Origin: Unio delphinus | Lineage: Eukaryota > Mollusca > Bivalvia > Unionida > Unionidae | Length of the DNA stretch: 64,000 nucleotides | Assembly: GCA_029339505.1 (NCBI GenBank) | Contig: JAQISU010000210.1 | Span: forward strand, 15,479,001 to 15,543,000 | Direction: 5' to 3' | Part shown: piece after piece, positions 36,756 through 48,390 of the stretch | How the letters are laid out: each line of letters begins with the position of its first letter | Position numbering within the stretch: the first letter of the stretch is position 1 | Position numbers and translations under genes: made by a program | Notes under the pieces: generated by a model | Told to the model about the DNA's origin: nothing | The model's database searches: none | What the model saw: the letters and a program-made list of their open reading frames with translations, nothing else

Positions 36756-37095
36756 ACATTTATACAATTAAAAAATAAAATAAATCAGTTAAAAAAATTT
36801 TTAAAAAAAAAATATTTTTCTGTGACAAATAGTGGTCCGCTTAATAATTAGATCCGAAGGGCGCTACATTTATTATCTTTTAATTTTTTTATTGTGTTTA
36901 CAAAACCTATTCCAATTAAATAGCAAATTAAAGGAGAACCGAAAAAAAATCAGTCATTGGAACATCACCGTGACGTCACGGGCATGATCACGTGGGGGGT
37001 CCCTAGTCTGGTTCAGTGGTTGACTGGTTGGCAGAAAAACTGCACTGTAGGCTTACTCCATATTGCACTGAATACGTTTGTTACCATTGTTAACA

Positions 37096-37469
37096 ATGGT
37101 CGTGTCTTGCTGTGTCGTTAATTGTTCTAGACGTTTTAAACCAAAGGATCTACTATTTTACCGCCTACCAAAGGATCCATCTAAAAGGCAGAAATGGTTG
37201 GATGCGACAGAGGCGTATCTGGGGGGGGGGGGTACATATGTCCCCGGGCGCCATACTAGTGGGGACGCCAAAATGGGCTTTGAAATAGGTTGTAACGGGT
37301 AATGGTGATTTTATTGATGAAAATAATAGGTTTCAGAGTTGAGGTGTGGGGGTGGGGGGTGGGAATGAATATTTCCCCCCCCCGGGCGCCACACACTCTA
37401 GCTACGCCTCTGGGATGCGATTAACCGAAAATGCTGGATTCCAACTGAGTACGATCGCGTGTACTTCAG
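37096..37469 (+). pseudogene. THAP-domain exon interrupted by a hAT-like MITE
   Basis: From the ATG at 37096 the frame reads MVVSCCVVNC and then LLFYRLPKDPSKRQKWLDA. This is the start of a THAP zinc-finger (C-x(2-4)-C, then the F-x-xPxDxxxRxxW signature) as found in THAP proteins and in P-element-like transposases. The frame is cut at 37208 by a 205-bp insert and resumes at 37421 as INRKCWIPTEYDRVYFR, in phase once one copy of the 8-bp duplication is counted. A donor (GTACAG) follows at 37470, and a TGACGTCA site and CACGTG lie upstream near 36970-36995. The exon with the final Cys/His ligands was not found. It could be host gene or transposon; the intron-like donor and nearby transposons leave both open. 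Confidence 0.65.
37208..37412. mobile_element. hAT-like MITE (205 bp) with perfect 8-bp TSD
   Basis: The left end is CAGAGGCGTATCT and the right end AGCTACGCCTCTG. Both flanks are GGATGCGA (37200-37207 and 37413-37420). Poly-G at the left, poly-C at the right and GGGCGCC words are typical of this MITE group in the window. It disrupts the THAP exon. Confidence 0.9.
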
Positions 37470-37653
37470 GTACAGTAAACATCGAAGTTACTCATTTAAA
37501 TATACTGCTGTTTAACAGTGACATTTATTGCAATAATCATTAATTCTCGTCACTAGTTTATTTTTCTGAGGCTATCACGATAAATCTGTAAACGTGTAAT
37601 TAAAGCTCTTTAAAATCAATACACCCACCCCACGTTTAATCTCTCCCCCCCCC

Positions 37654-37725
37654 ATGGTTGAGCTTGCAAGACTGCAAGAGGAAAATCGTTACCTGCAACA
37701 ACAGCTTAATGCTGTCTTTTCTTGA
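37654..37725 (+). pseudogene. Short coiled-coil fragment downstream of the THAP exon
   Basis: A 23-codon frame reads MVELARLQEENRYLQQQLN.. with heptad-like leucines, then a stop. THAP proteins and THAP-type transposases commonly have such a coiled coil after the zinc finger. It may be a remnant of the same gene, but no splice acceptor clearly precedes it. Confidence 0.3.
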
Positions 37726-37949
37726 GCACGATGATATAGATGCAAAATGAATTGCACGTAATCCGGGACAGCGACGAGGTACAACTGTAGTTACTGTTAA
37801 TTTTAGTGGCAGATATTCTTAAAAATGGCATTGACTCTAGCCACTCTGGCCCACTAAGGATTCAGGCTTTCAGCCAATGAAAATAAAGAAACAAGATTTA
37901 CAACGCATAATTGATTTTCTCTTTATAGCAAAAAATTTAGTTTTGTGAC

Positions 37950-38549
37950 CAGGGCTGGTGCAAGGCATTTTGGCACCCTAGGTGAGATAAGATATCTGGC
38001 GCCCCCTTCCACTCATGCCCCCCTCCCCCCGCCCATTATATAGGTATTACGGTACCAATTGTTTTTCCATAGACCTCAATGCTAATGTTTTGTGAAATAA
38101 ATATACTTTCTATGCTACTTCAGCATGTATGTCACACACTGTCACAGAGAACAATGTTAGATTTTCAATTTGACAATGACAGAACCAGGTACTCCATTGC
38201 ATTTAAGAGAGATAACTCTGCTTGAACTAGACAACATACTTATAGTCAGTAATGTGCATCACATCTTCAAAAAAATCGTAAAAAATACAAAATATGATCT
38301 ATATAGGAATTAGCATAAATTCACATGTTGCCAACAAGCTGAACCTTTTTTAAATCCTAACTGAAAGTACAACTCCTACATAATCCACCAATCATAGCAA
38401 GTGTTGTTTATTTCTGAATGCAAGGTTCCCTATACCTTAGGCTCCACCCACCTGGACTTGCACAATTGGTACCGTTGTACCATGACATAAACCCTTAGCC
38501 CAACGCCCTAGATGATTGCCTAGTTCACCTAGCGGAAGCGCCGTCCCTG
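37950..38549. mobile_element. hAT-like MITE (600 bp) with perfect 8-bp TSD
   Basis: The start is CAGGGCTGGTGCAAGGC and the end GCGGAAGCGCCGTCCCTG. The flanks TTTGTGAC (37942-37949 and 38550-38557) are identical. Inner inverted words GGTACCAATTG / CAATTGGTACC and CACCCTAGGTGA / TTCACCTAG give subterminal pairing. No transposase is present. Confidence 0.9.
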
Positions 38550-38847
38550 TTTGTGACCATCAGTTGCAACGTTTGTTCCACTTAAAGCAGGTGTAAATTG
38601 AAAAGTGCTTAAAATAGAGTCATGGTGTAATTGGAATTAATCAGCTCAGTTTAAAATATTTGTGAGTGCAATTAATTTTTTTTTATAATTATTCCAAGTT
38701 AAAAGATGGTAGCCCTGGAGATAGGGGTACCCTCTCTGTTAAAAAATAATTAGACGGTGGTATTCGGTCAGACTGATTAGTGCCCTCTAGTTATGTTATC
38801 GGTACATATTTTAGAGTGACATGCATGAAGTGTAGCTTCAAACTTGG

Positions 38848-38997
38848 TCTAAGTAGATCTTTGTGTTAAATTAGCTATTAACTAATCGGTAAATTATTCT
38901 AAGTAGATCTTTGTGTTAAATTAGCTATTTACTAATCGGTAAATTATTCTAAGTAGATCTTTGTGTTAAAATAGCTTTTAACTAATTGGTAGATCTT
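38848..38997. repeat. Three tandem 50-bp units
   Basis: Units at 38848, 38898 and 38948 start TCTAAGTAGATCTTTGTGTT. The third is the most diverged. Confidence 0.9.
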
Positions 38998-39748
38998 TAA
39001 ATTGATACACATTATCAGTGGCTGAACATCCTGAAGAAATGAAATAGATGAAATAATCATAAAGGAAATACCATATTTGGAGGGATGGGCAGTGTTCAAT
39101 ATTGTGAGTTAGTCACCTTGTGTTAACTTGTAAATAGCAAGTAGGTGTTGTCAATAGTTTTATTTCTTTCTCAATTAGACAATGATTGCATGTCTGCAAA
39201 AGCTGTTGTGGACAAAACTTAAATTACTATTGAATTATAAAGTATTTTGTATGTGTATATATGTATCATTTTGTACCAATTCTGTAACTGAAATGTCTGG
39301 GTGCTCCTGATTAGACCTATATCTTTCATCTGTGTGGAGATTACTATATGACCTATGTCATCTTGCTGTGCATGAAACATTATCAATTTTTTACCAAATG
39401 AATAACAACAAAAATTGAATTCTTAATATTAACCTTTTGTTGACCAACATACATACTTTATATTATGTACAGCCATTTCTAGACTGGTTCACACTTGTTC
39501 TGTATCATTAGTACTGCAAGTCCTTAAAATAGTTTTAGAAAAATGCATGGGATATATGTACCTATGGACCAGTCTTCTTTATTGAGATATGTGATAGTTT
39601 AATTAATGCATACAATATATTTGCAGAGTATTGAGTATATTTAGGAAAGTCAGGCACTGCCTTGATAAGAGAGGTGATTGTTTAAGGGAGCTATATGTAA
39701 AAAGAGGTTACACTATATACTGCATAGATCCAGATTTGCCATTACGTA

Positions 39749-39864
39749 ATGCTGTAGCATATCTGGATCTGTTAATTATGCTGTAGCATATCTGGATCTG
39801 TTAATAATGCTGTAGCATATCTGGATCTGTTAATTATGCTGTAACATATCTGGATCTGTTAATT
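39749..39864. repeat. Four tandem 29-bp units
   Basis: Unit ATGCTGTAGCATATCTGGAT + CTGTTAATT at 39749, 39778, 39807 and 39836, with one change each in the last units. Confidence 0.9.
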
Positions 39865-40652
39865 ATGCTGAATTGATATTGTTTATAATTTTGACATTAT
39901 AAGCAAGATGTGGCAGCAGTGTTTTTTTGTAGTTTCTATTATTTTCCTTGTTGCATTTAAAGTTGGCCAACAAAACAATAGGAATTTTTTCTTCACAAAA
40001 TGACATCATTTGGATATAGGAAGCAAGATCAAACAATGTACTAAAAAGGAAAAGAGTGTCGTTATTCTCAGACAGAAATGTTTAATAAAAGTATATCAAT
40101 TATTTATGGAGATCTGCATGACATTGGGAAAGGGTTTTCATTTGATCATTTGATACCAGCTGTAATATTGTAAAATAAATAATAGCCCAAACTGTTTTGG
40201 CATATTTTATTTCACTGTTTGAGACAAATGTAACTCTCTATGAATTGTTATAAGTTAGGCACATTAATCATAATTGCAGCTGAGAACAAGTTTTGTGTTA
40301 TCAAATTGTTTGCAGTAGTTTTGCTCATAGCTAAAATTGTAAAATTCATTGAAATGATTAAATGACGCTTTATGCAGATATATTAAAGTAATTAGAAGTA
40401 GATATTACACAAGATAATTGTCTTGAGAGATGGAGATGTATTCATGTTGAAGAAATGCACAAAAATTTGTGTATTCCTTAACATACTGGATTGGCACTAG
40501 TGTCTTGTTTGTTACTTACACAATTAGTGTTAGAAGTTCTAAACTAGCACAATGAACCTTTCAGAGAATCTTAATTGTGGATAATACAGACACACAAGCT
40601 TGACAAAGTCTCTGCTCTCCTATTAATATGTCAATTATTCTGACCTTTCCAA

Positions 40653-41030
40653 TAGTTTGAAGTAGTGACAAAATCCATGAAAATTAGTACTTATCAAAGA
40701 ATAATAACATTTCTTTAAATAAACTCTGTGTCATATCCATCTTACATGTACTATCTTTTTTTTAAAGCCATCCTCATGTGAAGGTCCTTTAGTATTCATA
40801 ATACCACAATACTTAAAAATAACAAAAAGTCTAAAATTATATGTAGTACGTGTACTATGCATAGGTTTGTAGTAGTTTCAAAATCCATGAAAATTAGTAC
40901 ATTTACTTAACAAAGAATAATAACATTTCTTTAAATAAACTCTGTCATACCATGTTCAGATCCGTCTTAAATGTTGTATCTTTCTTTTAATAGCCATCCT
41001 TGAGTGAAGTATTAAAAATACCAAATGATC
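40653..41030. repeat. Tandem duplication, about 210-bp period
   Basis: AAATCCATGAAAATTAGTAC occurs at 40671 and 40881. It is followed in both by GAATAATAACATTTCTTTAA, AACTCTGTGTCAT-like and GCCATCCT words. The second copy has small insertions and deletions. Confidence 0.8.
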
Positions 41031-41586
41031 ATTACTTACAAACTTACCAAAACTTAAACTTCTCCTAAAATTGTTAACAGAAATATCCAGTCTCTAAGGT
41101 CCTTTATTTTCCTCTAAAGCTTTTTTAAAAGCAGATTTTGGTTAAATGACAAACCATCTAGGCTGAAAAGACTTTTATTTTCAGCTTTACTGGACCGATA
41201 TATTAACTGATATTAATATAGCATTCTTCATCATTTCTTTTTCATATAAATCGCCACCAATTTTAAAAGGCAGAGAAAGGAGAAGAGAACCATACTGACT
41301 GTGATCACTTGGGAGTAAGATAGTAGGTGACAGAATGGGATCTATATCCCCACTGATAGGATGTACCCTCATGTTGGTGACATTTGTAATGGGTAAGTTA
41401 AGCAAGATTTAGAAGAAGAAAATCTGAAAATAATTTTACAGCAATGTAATACATGCTTATACAGTCTCTGCTATACCCCACAATAATGTGAATCCGTAAT
41501 GTATATCGTCTTGAGGCAGACCTCTTACTTTGTCAGAGAAATAAAGAAGGAGTGGAAGAACAGGAGGGAGAGGATGAAATGGCCAG

Positions 41587-41923
41587 AATTCAATATTTAC
41601 CTAACACTGTTCCGATTATCGTAACAATAGTAGCTGTGAGCAAACCAATAAGACAATCGATTGTGAACTACATAATTGATTGTGTATAAAGGGAGACTAT
41701 ACTTTTTAGATGTACAGTGGGACCCCGCTATAAAACGGTAGTTGGGAGCCATAGAATCCGACCGTGTTATGAACCGAACCGTGTTATAAGCAACCATGTA
41801 CAATACCAACACATTTTTGTATTTAATGGGGGGGGGGGAGGTACATACAGACTGGTGCGAAAATGCATGGCACAATTACCATTTTTGATCATTATATATT
41901 AAATTCAATATCTACCTAACACT
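41587..41923. mobile_element. Composite insertion: hAT family X fragment joined to a Tigger-like end
   Basis: 41606-41713 matches the end and subterminal part of family X (TGTTCCGATTATC, GAGCAAACCAATAAGACAAT). At 41715 a new terminus starts after TA: CAGTGGGACCCCGCTATAAA, a Tc1/mariner-pogo type end, followed by ACCGTGTTATAAGCAACCAT. A G-run lies inside. The composite is bounded by a 22-bp direct repeat (41587-41608 and 41902-41923, one mismatch). Confidence 0.5.
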
Positions 41924-42110
41924 TTAATATCTGTCAGTTCCATTTTCTTAGAGGTCTACTGAAGTCAACATCATTAAAAAGAAAAAGAGATGTCACCTCT
42001 AATTGTATTTTATCATATTATCAGATATTATCATTTGGATACATCTGGTCCAAAATAGGATTTTTCACCGACATCACCTTTGTTAACTCAGAGGTTTACC
42101 GACTAATATG

Positions 42111-42665
42111 AACCGCTCAGGTGGCCTAGTGATTAGAGCGTTGGGAGGGGGAGGTTGTGGATTCGATCCCCGCCCGAGTCATACCGTAGACTTACAAAAT
42201 TGGTACTATCAGCTAGTGTTGTTCCGATTATAGATTATAAGCGATTATCAGTTGGTTGAGCAAACCAACAAGACAATCAGTTGTGAACATCATAATTGAT
42301 TGTGTGTAAGTGTACATTTTAGATGTATGCAAAGCACAAAGGTCAGTAAAACTCCCACCCACTAAAGTTGACCTGAAATTTATTAATCCCGTTACATCTA
42401 CAAATAAAAAAAACAACTTACAATTCATATTTTGGAAGAACATATAGTCAATAATGCATGGTCAAAATTAAGTTTGCACTTAGTAATCGATTATAATTGA
42501 TGATCAGTTGGTTAAAGGGAACCGATTGTCGATTATGAATTTCCGACCAATTCCCATCACTACTAATAGCTGTCTTGCTTGGCACTCACCATTATAAGGT
42601 TAGTGTTTGGACAGGTCGGCCTGGTGTCAAGATAATGTGACTGGGATGGACATCAAAACGCGTTA
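42111..42665 (+). mobile_element. tRNA-derived SINE, family A, interrupted by hAT family X
   Basis: Head AACCGCTCAGGTGGCCTAGT with A box, B box GGATTCGATCCC and GAGTCATACC. The SINE is split at 42213 and resumes at 42571 with TGTCTTGCTTGGCACTCACC and the shared body GGCCTGGTGTCAAGATAATG. Confidence 0.75.
42214..42562. mobile_element. hAT-like element family X inserted in a SINE
   Basis: Ends are TAGTGTTGTTCCGATTATAG and the complement of TAGTGATGGGAATTGG. Flanks CTATCAGC (42206-42213) and CTAATAGC (42563-42570) each differ by one base from CTAACAGC, the sequence at this place in the SINE copy at 55.9 kb. The interior matches 15672-16256 in reverse. Confidence 0.8.
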
Positions 42666-43922
42666 ATCATGCCGCGATCGTGTGACCCTACTGTTCTTTG
42701 AAACAAAATGCGAGTTATTAAATCTTTATGAATATTCATGAAATTTTCAATCGAATCAGAGGAGATGTAAACAATTCGGTCAGTTGTTGTAGCAATTTCC
42801 TACGATATTCCTACGCAAAGAAATAATCCCTCAAACGTTACGCAGATTTGGCCACAAATTTGACAATTTAAATAAATGCAACATATACCATCAAAATCGG
42901 CATATTCCAAGCTTTATAATACCAAATTTATATATCGGAAACAATTTTAAATCACCCACAACGAGCATCGAATTTGTAAAATATTAGAATCACCCGGTGT
43001 CGACATCCGCCGCCATATTTGAATTTTCTAACAGCTGATGACGACGTCAACCTTTCCACAACCGATGTTCCAAAAATAATCTTATTATTATTTACGTACA
43101 AATTTGTGTGCAAGAAGAACAATGCATGATATTTTTTTAATAGTTTTTATCGTAATAATGCTTGTTATACGGTTTAGACAGTGTACAGTCGCAAAATGAA
43201 CACGCAAACTTAAAGCATCGATTTTCGTCTGCTGTAAATAGGTTTAAGTTCGATGCTGTAAATATCTCAACTGACAAACTTTAATCGGTTTTAAAATATG
43301 TTCAACCTGATATTCATTATTCATTTGTTTATGAGATTAAAATCACACCACTATGAGACAAATGCAAAGTTTTGCTATGATTTTTTTTGTTGAGTTTTTT
43401 GTTTTACTTTGACAAAACGTAGCAACTTAATTATGCGCACACTTCAAGTGGGATCTTAAATTCAAAATACATTGATGATGTTTGATAGCATCAATAATGT
43501 TTTCCAAATAGAAATAAAATAAAGTAGAAAAGTGATAATTTATTTTTGCAGGTATATGATATTAAAAGTTTAACATTCAAAGTGAAAGATGGCTGCATTC
43601 CCTGGTCCATTATGCAAGGAACTAAATATAACAACACAGGACTTGAAAATAACTTTAATCCAATTCACAGTGATTAATCTACCATTGCGTCCCGCGTCCA
43701 GCACGCACAAAAAAATGGCTGTGACTCATTAGTTGTTCATATGTGCATTCGTTTGGATGCAAGAAATTTTAAAGGACCAACATCGTGCTTACTGTGAATT
43801 TTGTTTAACAGGACTTTCTTTTCACAAGGCAAATATTATCTCTGCACCGGTCATGTGGTACTCACTCCTTAACATTATACTATTATGGGATGTCATCAGT
43901 TCCCCTCATGTTTCTGGTTAAA
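42666..43922. other. Intergenic DNA with a GC-richer, promoter-like patch
   Basis: No exon is supported. Around 42990-43070 a CpG-bearing patch contains GCCGCCATATTTGAATTTTC and a TGACGACGTCA-like site. It could be a promoter, but no transcript structure follows clearly. Confidence 0.3.
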
Positions 43923-44207
43923 ATGTCGCCAAAGAAGATGATGAAAATTGACCCTAAGCAAGGGACATTGGATATTTTGTTTAATGATTCAAATTCCACT
44001 GATCAGCAGCATTTGGTTTTGTCATCTGATGTTCAGGATGCAAACGTGTGCTCAGCCTCCAGCGTAATACATAAATTACCAAACATTCAACAGTTTCGGC
44101 CAAAGTGGTTAAAAACGGCTTATAGACAATTCGGCCCAACTTGGACAGTAAATAAGACAATTCGGCCCAACCAAAGACAATTCGGCCCAATTTTAAAATA
44201 CAACTGA
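43923..44207 (+). pseudogene. N-terminal fragment of a hAT/ZNF862-like protein
   Basis: The frame starts MSPKKMMKIDPKQGTLDILF and reaches NIQQFRPKWLKT. The FxPKWLK.. word normally leads into FPWL and a TTF/BED-type zinc finger in hAT transposases and ZNF862/KIAA1586-like proteins. Here it runs instead into a repeated ATTCGGCCCAA sequence and stops at 44205. The rest of the protein is not adjacent. The family call rests on one short motif. Confidence 0.35.
44123..44190. repeat. Three spaced copies of AGACAATTCGGCCCAA
   Basis: Copies near 44123, 44155 and 44174 with unequal spacing. GC-rich in an AT-rich setting. Confidence 0.7.
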
Positions 44208-44296
44208 CAAGTATTTATTTGTAACATACATTTTGACAATTCTTATATAATGTTTTATAATCAAATTTGGAACATTCTGTGAACAAAATAAATGTT

Positions 44297-44665
44297 TTCC
44301 GAAGTTATAATGGTTATTGTGAATTTTGTTCATGTCACGAATGAGGAAGTGGGAAAGAGAATTAAGCAAGCCATTGGGCCCTATGAAGAGCTAATGACCA
44401 TTGTGAAAAAGCACAAAATGAAATGGTATGGACATGTCACACGATCAACAGGGCTTGGTAAGACAATAATGCAAGGTACTGTGCAGGGAGGGTGAAGGAG
44501 AGGAAGACAGAGGAAAAGATGGGAGGATAACATCTCAGAGTGGACAGGACTGAAGCTGAGTGACACAGTGAGAGTATCAGAAAACAGATTGGAATGGAGG
44601 AAGCTGGTTGTCAGGTCATTAGTGGTGACCCAACGGTCAGCAAGACTAAGGGATAGATAGATAGA
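44297..44665 (+). mobile_element. LINE reverse-transcriptase tail with (GATA)n end
   Basis: The plus frame reads EEVGKRIKQAIGPYEELMTI, then KMKWYGHVTRS, then after one stop RRGRQRKRWEDNISEWTG and WRKLVVRS. This is the same C-terminal pattern as the copy at 395-720 and is better preserved. It ends in GGATAGATAGATAGATA, a microsatellite-like 3' end as used by some non-LTR families. Upstream domains are absent. Confidence 0.65.
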
Positions 44666-45279
44666 TAATGGTTAGGAAAAAATGGAGAAAGAAAGGAGTA
44701 TAGTAAAAAAAACTCAAAAACTTAATTCTCAAGCAAAACAAGAGATATTCTCGTATTGAATGTATTTGTTAAAAATAAATTTATACAGATAAAATGGTAG
44801 AAAATTGCATAATTAGTTATTTTGCGATAATTTGACATAAATTTAATTCAGAACATGATTCTGTTTTGCTGTTATATGTTATGAAAAATATAGAAAAATG
44901 TGCACAATGAAAGATGCATCTTTACCAAAATTTCTTGTATTTTAAATTTCATTTAATTTGATAATGAATATTCAAAACACCACAAACATTTTAAGTTGTC
45001 AAATGAATAACAGTTTCTGATTCAAAAGATTAGCGCAAAAGTTTACAAGGTGTATGCCTTTTTCAGTCAATTCAAACATATAACGTATGTATGAGACAAG
45101 AGACTGTTCATTAAATATGTAATCGTTTTCACTCAGTTTTCCCTTTTGATATGTATATTAAGGTATCTCAATGTGTTTGCAGAATCATTGTACTCATTAC
45201 ATTTGAGCGGGACTCATTATTTGAATATATGAGAGTCCTGTGACTCATTGGGATGAAATTGTAGATTAATCACTGCAAT

Positions 45280-48200
45280 TCAGGAATTAGCAAATGGACT
45301 TGTCCTTGAAATCAATTCATACATTGAACACCGTGGCAAAAACTTGTATCCCTTGTTCAATATTATTTCAAAGTTGAACTCCAACTTTGAATGTATGAAT
45401 GTGAAATCTCTAAAAACAAAAGTTAGTAGAGTATGTGAACAGAAAAAAAAACTTGTTTCCAAAAAGAAAGTTTCTGGGTTTAAAAATGTAAAGGAGCTAA
45501 TGAGTGCCACATTCAGTCCATATCTGAGCACACAAAATTAGGAACAAACAGTGTTTTGTGATGAAGCAGATACAAAGGAAACCATTCAGCAGATAGAAAA
45601 TGAGAATTTAAGTGAAAATGAATTTTGCACTAAGAAAAATCCCACTGATCAGGTAAGTTGTAATCTTGTTGACAGTGATGATGATGATGAAACTTTGAAA
45701 AAAGAAACTAACTTTCTTAAGTATTCAAATAAGAAACAGTTGAAACTGTGTTCAAAACTTCAGAAGAAAATTGCAGAAAATACTGAAAAGTTAGAAAACA
45801 TTAAAAATAGGATTGGTTACTATTCTGTGCGAAATGTAAATAAAAGAGATGAGACCTCAAAGAAACGCTTGCAAGCATTGCGTGGCATGAAACGATTAAT
45901 CAGCAGGTAAAAGAACCAAATAAAGATGATGACGGAAAAATTGAAAGAAAGTGGACTCAAGCTTGAAACTGACTAATGATAACCAAGCATCAGCTGACAT
46001 AATTACTGTATCGACAGAGCAAGTAAGAATTATTTCTGAGAAAAGAAATAGTGAGAAATCAAAGATCTTGTCCCTTACGAAAAGCAAGTTATTTAAGAAC
46101 TGAAATTAAAAGTCTCCGCATGAAATTGAAACATAGAGAGTCTTTTGTACCTGATGATGCTGAAAGATGCAATGCCAAATGTGACAGCTGTAAAATGATT
46201 GGATCTCAAATACCAGACAAGGAGAACAAAGTAGCACAAGTTGAAGATGTCGATGAAATTATAAAGGAAAGTATAAAGACCAAAAATGAAGATGGAAGCT
46301 ATAGCCACGAAGTTCGTCTTTATGTCATTGAACTGGTTGGGTTAGAAGTTGCTGTTGAGAAAGTGTCTCCAGTAATTCAGTCTGTGTTAAGACATATCTT
46401 AGGAAAAAGTTTAGACAGATCAGATTTGCCAAACCAAACAACAACTCAAGCAATAGTCGATGAAGGACATTACATAGCAAAAACATTTATTTGACAAAAA
46501 CTCAATAAAGCTGAAAACTGGGGCTTAGGTAGGAATGGCACAACACGGAAAAAGCAGAAAATTTTAGACACTTCAATAACACTTGACAGTGGTGATGTGA
46601 TCAGTTTAGGGTTTGATTGAGTTTATAAAGAGAATGCAATTTCCATAAATAATGTTACAAAGAACCACCTGAATGAGCTTGGTAAACTTCATGCAAACAT
46701 GGTTAAGGAAGAAACAGAAGATGAAGCAACATTTGTTGCCCGGTCTTTAGAGAAATTATCTTACACAATGAGCGATAGAGCAAGCAATGAAAAATTGGCC
46801 AATAAGTAGTTAGAAGAATGGCGTGATGATGTTTTGAAAGACTTTGAAGGGGACAAAGGTATTGTTCATCATTTATACTGTATAGCTCATGTGCTTCTTG
46901 GCTTTCATAGCTACACCAAACCCGGCATTAAAAAATTAGAATCTGAACTAGTTGATTCAGTTGGACCGGTTGGACGTTATGCTCTTCCAGTGTTCCAGTA
47001 TTGGAGTAAAAAAGAAACTGTCATTGAGAGGGTTGTTCGTACAACATCAGAAGTGTTTAGACCAGCTGGTGACCACAATGGAATACGGGACAGGTGACAA
47101 TGCACACTGCATTGCAAATGGTATTAAGTCAGTAATAGGAAATTACAGAGACAACAGGTTTAATGCAGTATTTGAAACTTCAGCTGAAGTATTTATCCAT
47201 AGACAGGACTTTATAAAAGTTATTGAAACATTGGACAATCCCAATCTGAAGCTAAAATCTGTATTAATGGATTTAAAGTCTGACATAGTCTGTACATTTT
47301 TACAGTGCTTTGGTCTATTTTTCATGAAGCTGACAGGGCCATACTGGAATCTCGTCACCACAGGCAAAGTAATTTATCTAGACCTTTCACAACATATTCT
47401 GGAAATTAAAGAATTTTTACAACAGTGTATGGAAACACCCACTCATCTTCTGAACCAAAATGAACATTGGTCACCAAATGACCCCTTAGATATTGGAAAG
47501 GTCAATCATCATCAAAGATTAGCTGACTGTCTGTTTTCAATAAAAAAGAGACCAGAGATCTGTTGTTGAAGACCATCATAACTGTTGCCTCAGCTATGGT
47601 TGCAGTAATCGACAAACAGCTGATAGACTTTCTTGATGGTGGAAAGTACCATGTCGATGCTGAAATGATCAGTGAAACGGAAGAACAGAGAACAAATTTT
47701 GCTCATCTTACTAATCTTGGATGTGAGCATCACTTTGGCGATCTGGACAGCAGTCAGAGGAGGCGACCTAGTGCATCAATGCACCACCATACATCTGTAC
47801 AGTTGTTGAAATGGAACAGAATTCCCATGATGAAGTGGCTAAGTGAAATGAAGCCTGATAATCGTCATAGCTTTCAGCACAAAAAGGTGGTCGGGAAATG
47901 CGACAAGACCACATATCAAACAAAAATAAAGTTGTGGCTGAAATTCACACTGAAATGGTCACAAAGATAGGGCAAAAAAGGAAAGGATCTGCTGCTGAAA
48001 GAGGGAAAAGGAATCCTGCTGCTGAAAGGTGGAAAAAGAGAATCAGCGGAAAGTTTCGGTCGATTCTCATGACCTAATGTTTAAAGGATTAAACCACATG
48101 TTCAGAGAAAATGAGTACGTGGCAATTGCTTACCAAGACTCCAGGTATCCTGGTATTGTTGAAAGAGTGAAGGATAATCAAACAGCAAGTGTGATGTTCA

Positions 48201-48390
48201 TGTCACCATGCAGAAAGGAAGGGTAGTTTCAATGGCCTTGTAGGGCAGACATACAAATTGTTGACAAGAAGTTTATTCTGTCAAACAAGTTCATTCCCGA
48301 TTGCATAAATTCAGGTCAACAATGGTACATCAAAGAGTTTAATGAAATTGAAAAGCAGTATAAAAACTTTAAATGTACATACTTTTAATT
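45280..48390 (+). pseudogene. Degenerate transposase-like coding region, family not identified
   Basis: Overlapping broken frames on the plus strand can be followed for about 3.1 kb. In order they are: a Lys/Glu-rich coiled-coil-like N-terminal part (45280-45910, one internal TAG); a frameshift; a part with DGSYSHEVRLYVIELVGLEV and PVIQSVLRHILGKSLDRSDL; stops at about 46490, 46620 and 46810; GIVHHLYCIAHVLLGFHSYT; after another frameshift, a block with FMKLTGPYWNLVT; then GCEHHFGDLDSSQRRRPSAS followed by MHHHTSVQL; and last a small C-terminal domain (YVAIAYQDSRYPGIVERVKD, FMSP, FQWP). The His-rich motif, the RRRPSAS block and the small terminal module resemble transposase-like proteins I associate with marine invertebrate genomes, but I cannot name the superfamily. 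At least five disabling changes make it a pseudogene. Confidence 0.6.

Larger units (their letters stand above)
38998..41586. other. Intergenic AT-rich DNA
   Basis: No exon is supported. It contains a four-unit 29-bp tandem repeat and a 210-bp tandem duplication, listed separately. A minus-strand open frame at 41187-41405 has no recognisable domain or splice context. Confidence 0.5.

Noticed and set aside
42111..42200. tRNA gene
   Set aside because: A and B boxes are present, but the sequence does not fold to a full cloverleaf and continues into the shared SINE body. The same holds at 11.83 and 55.79 kb.
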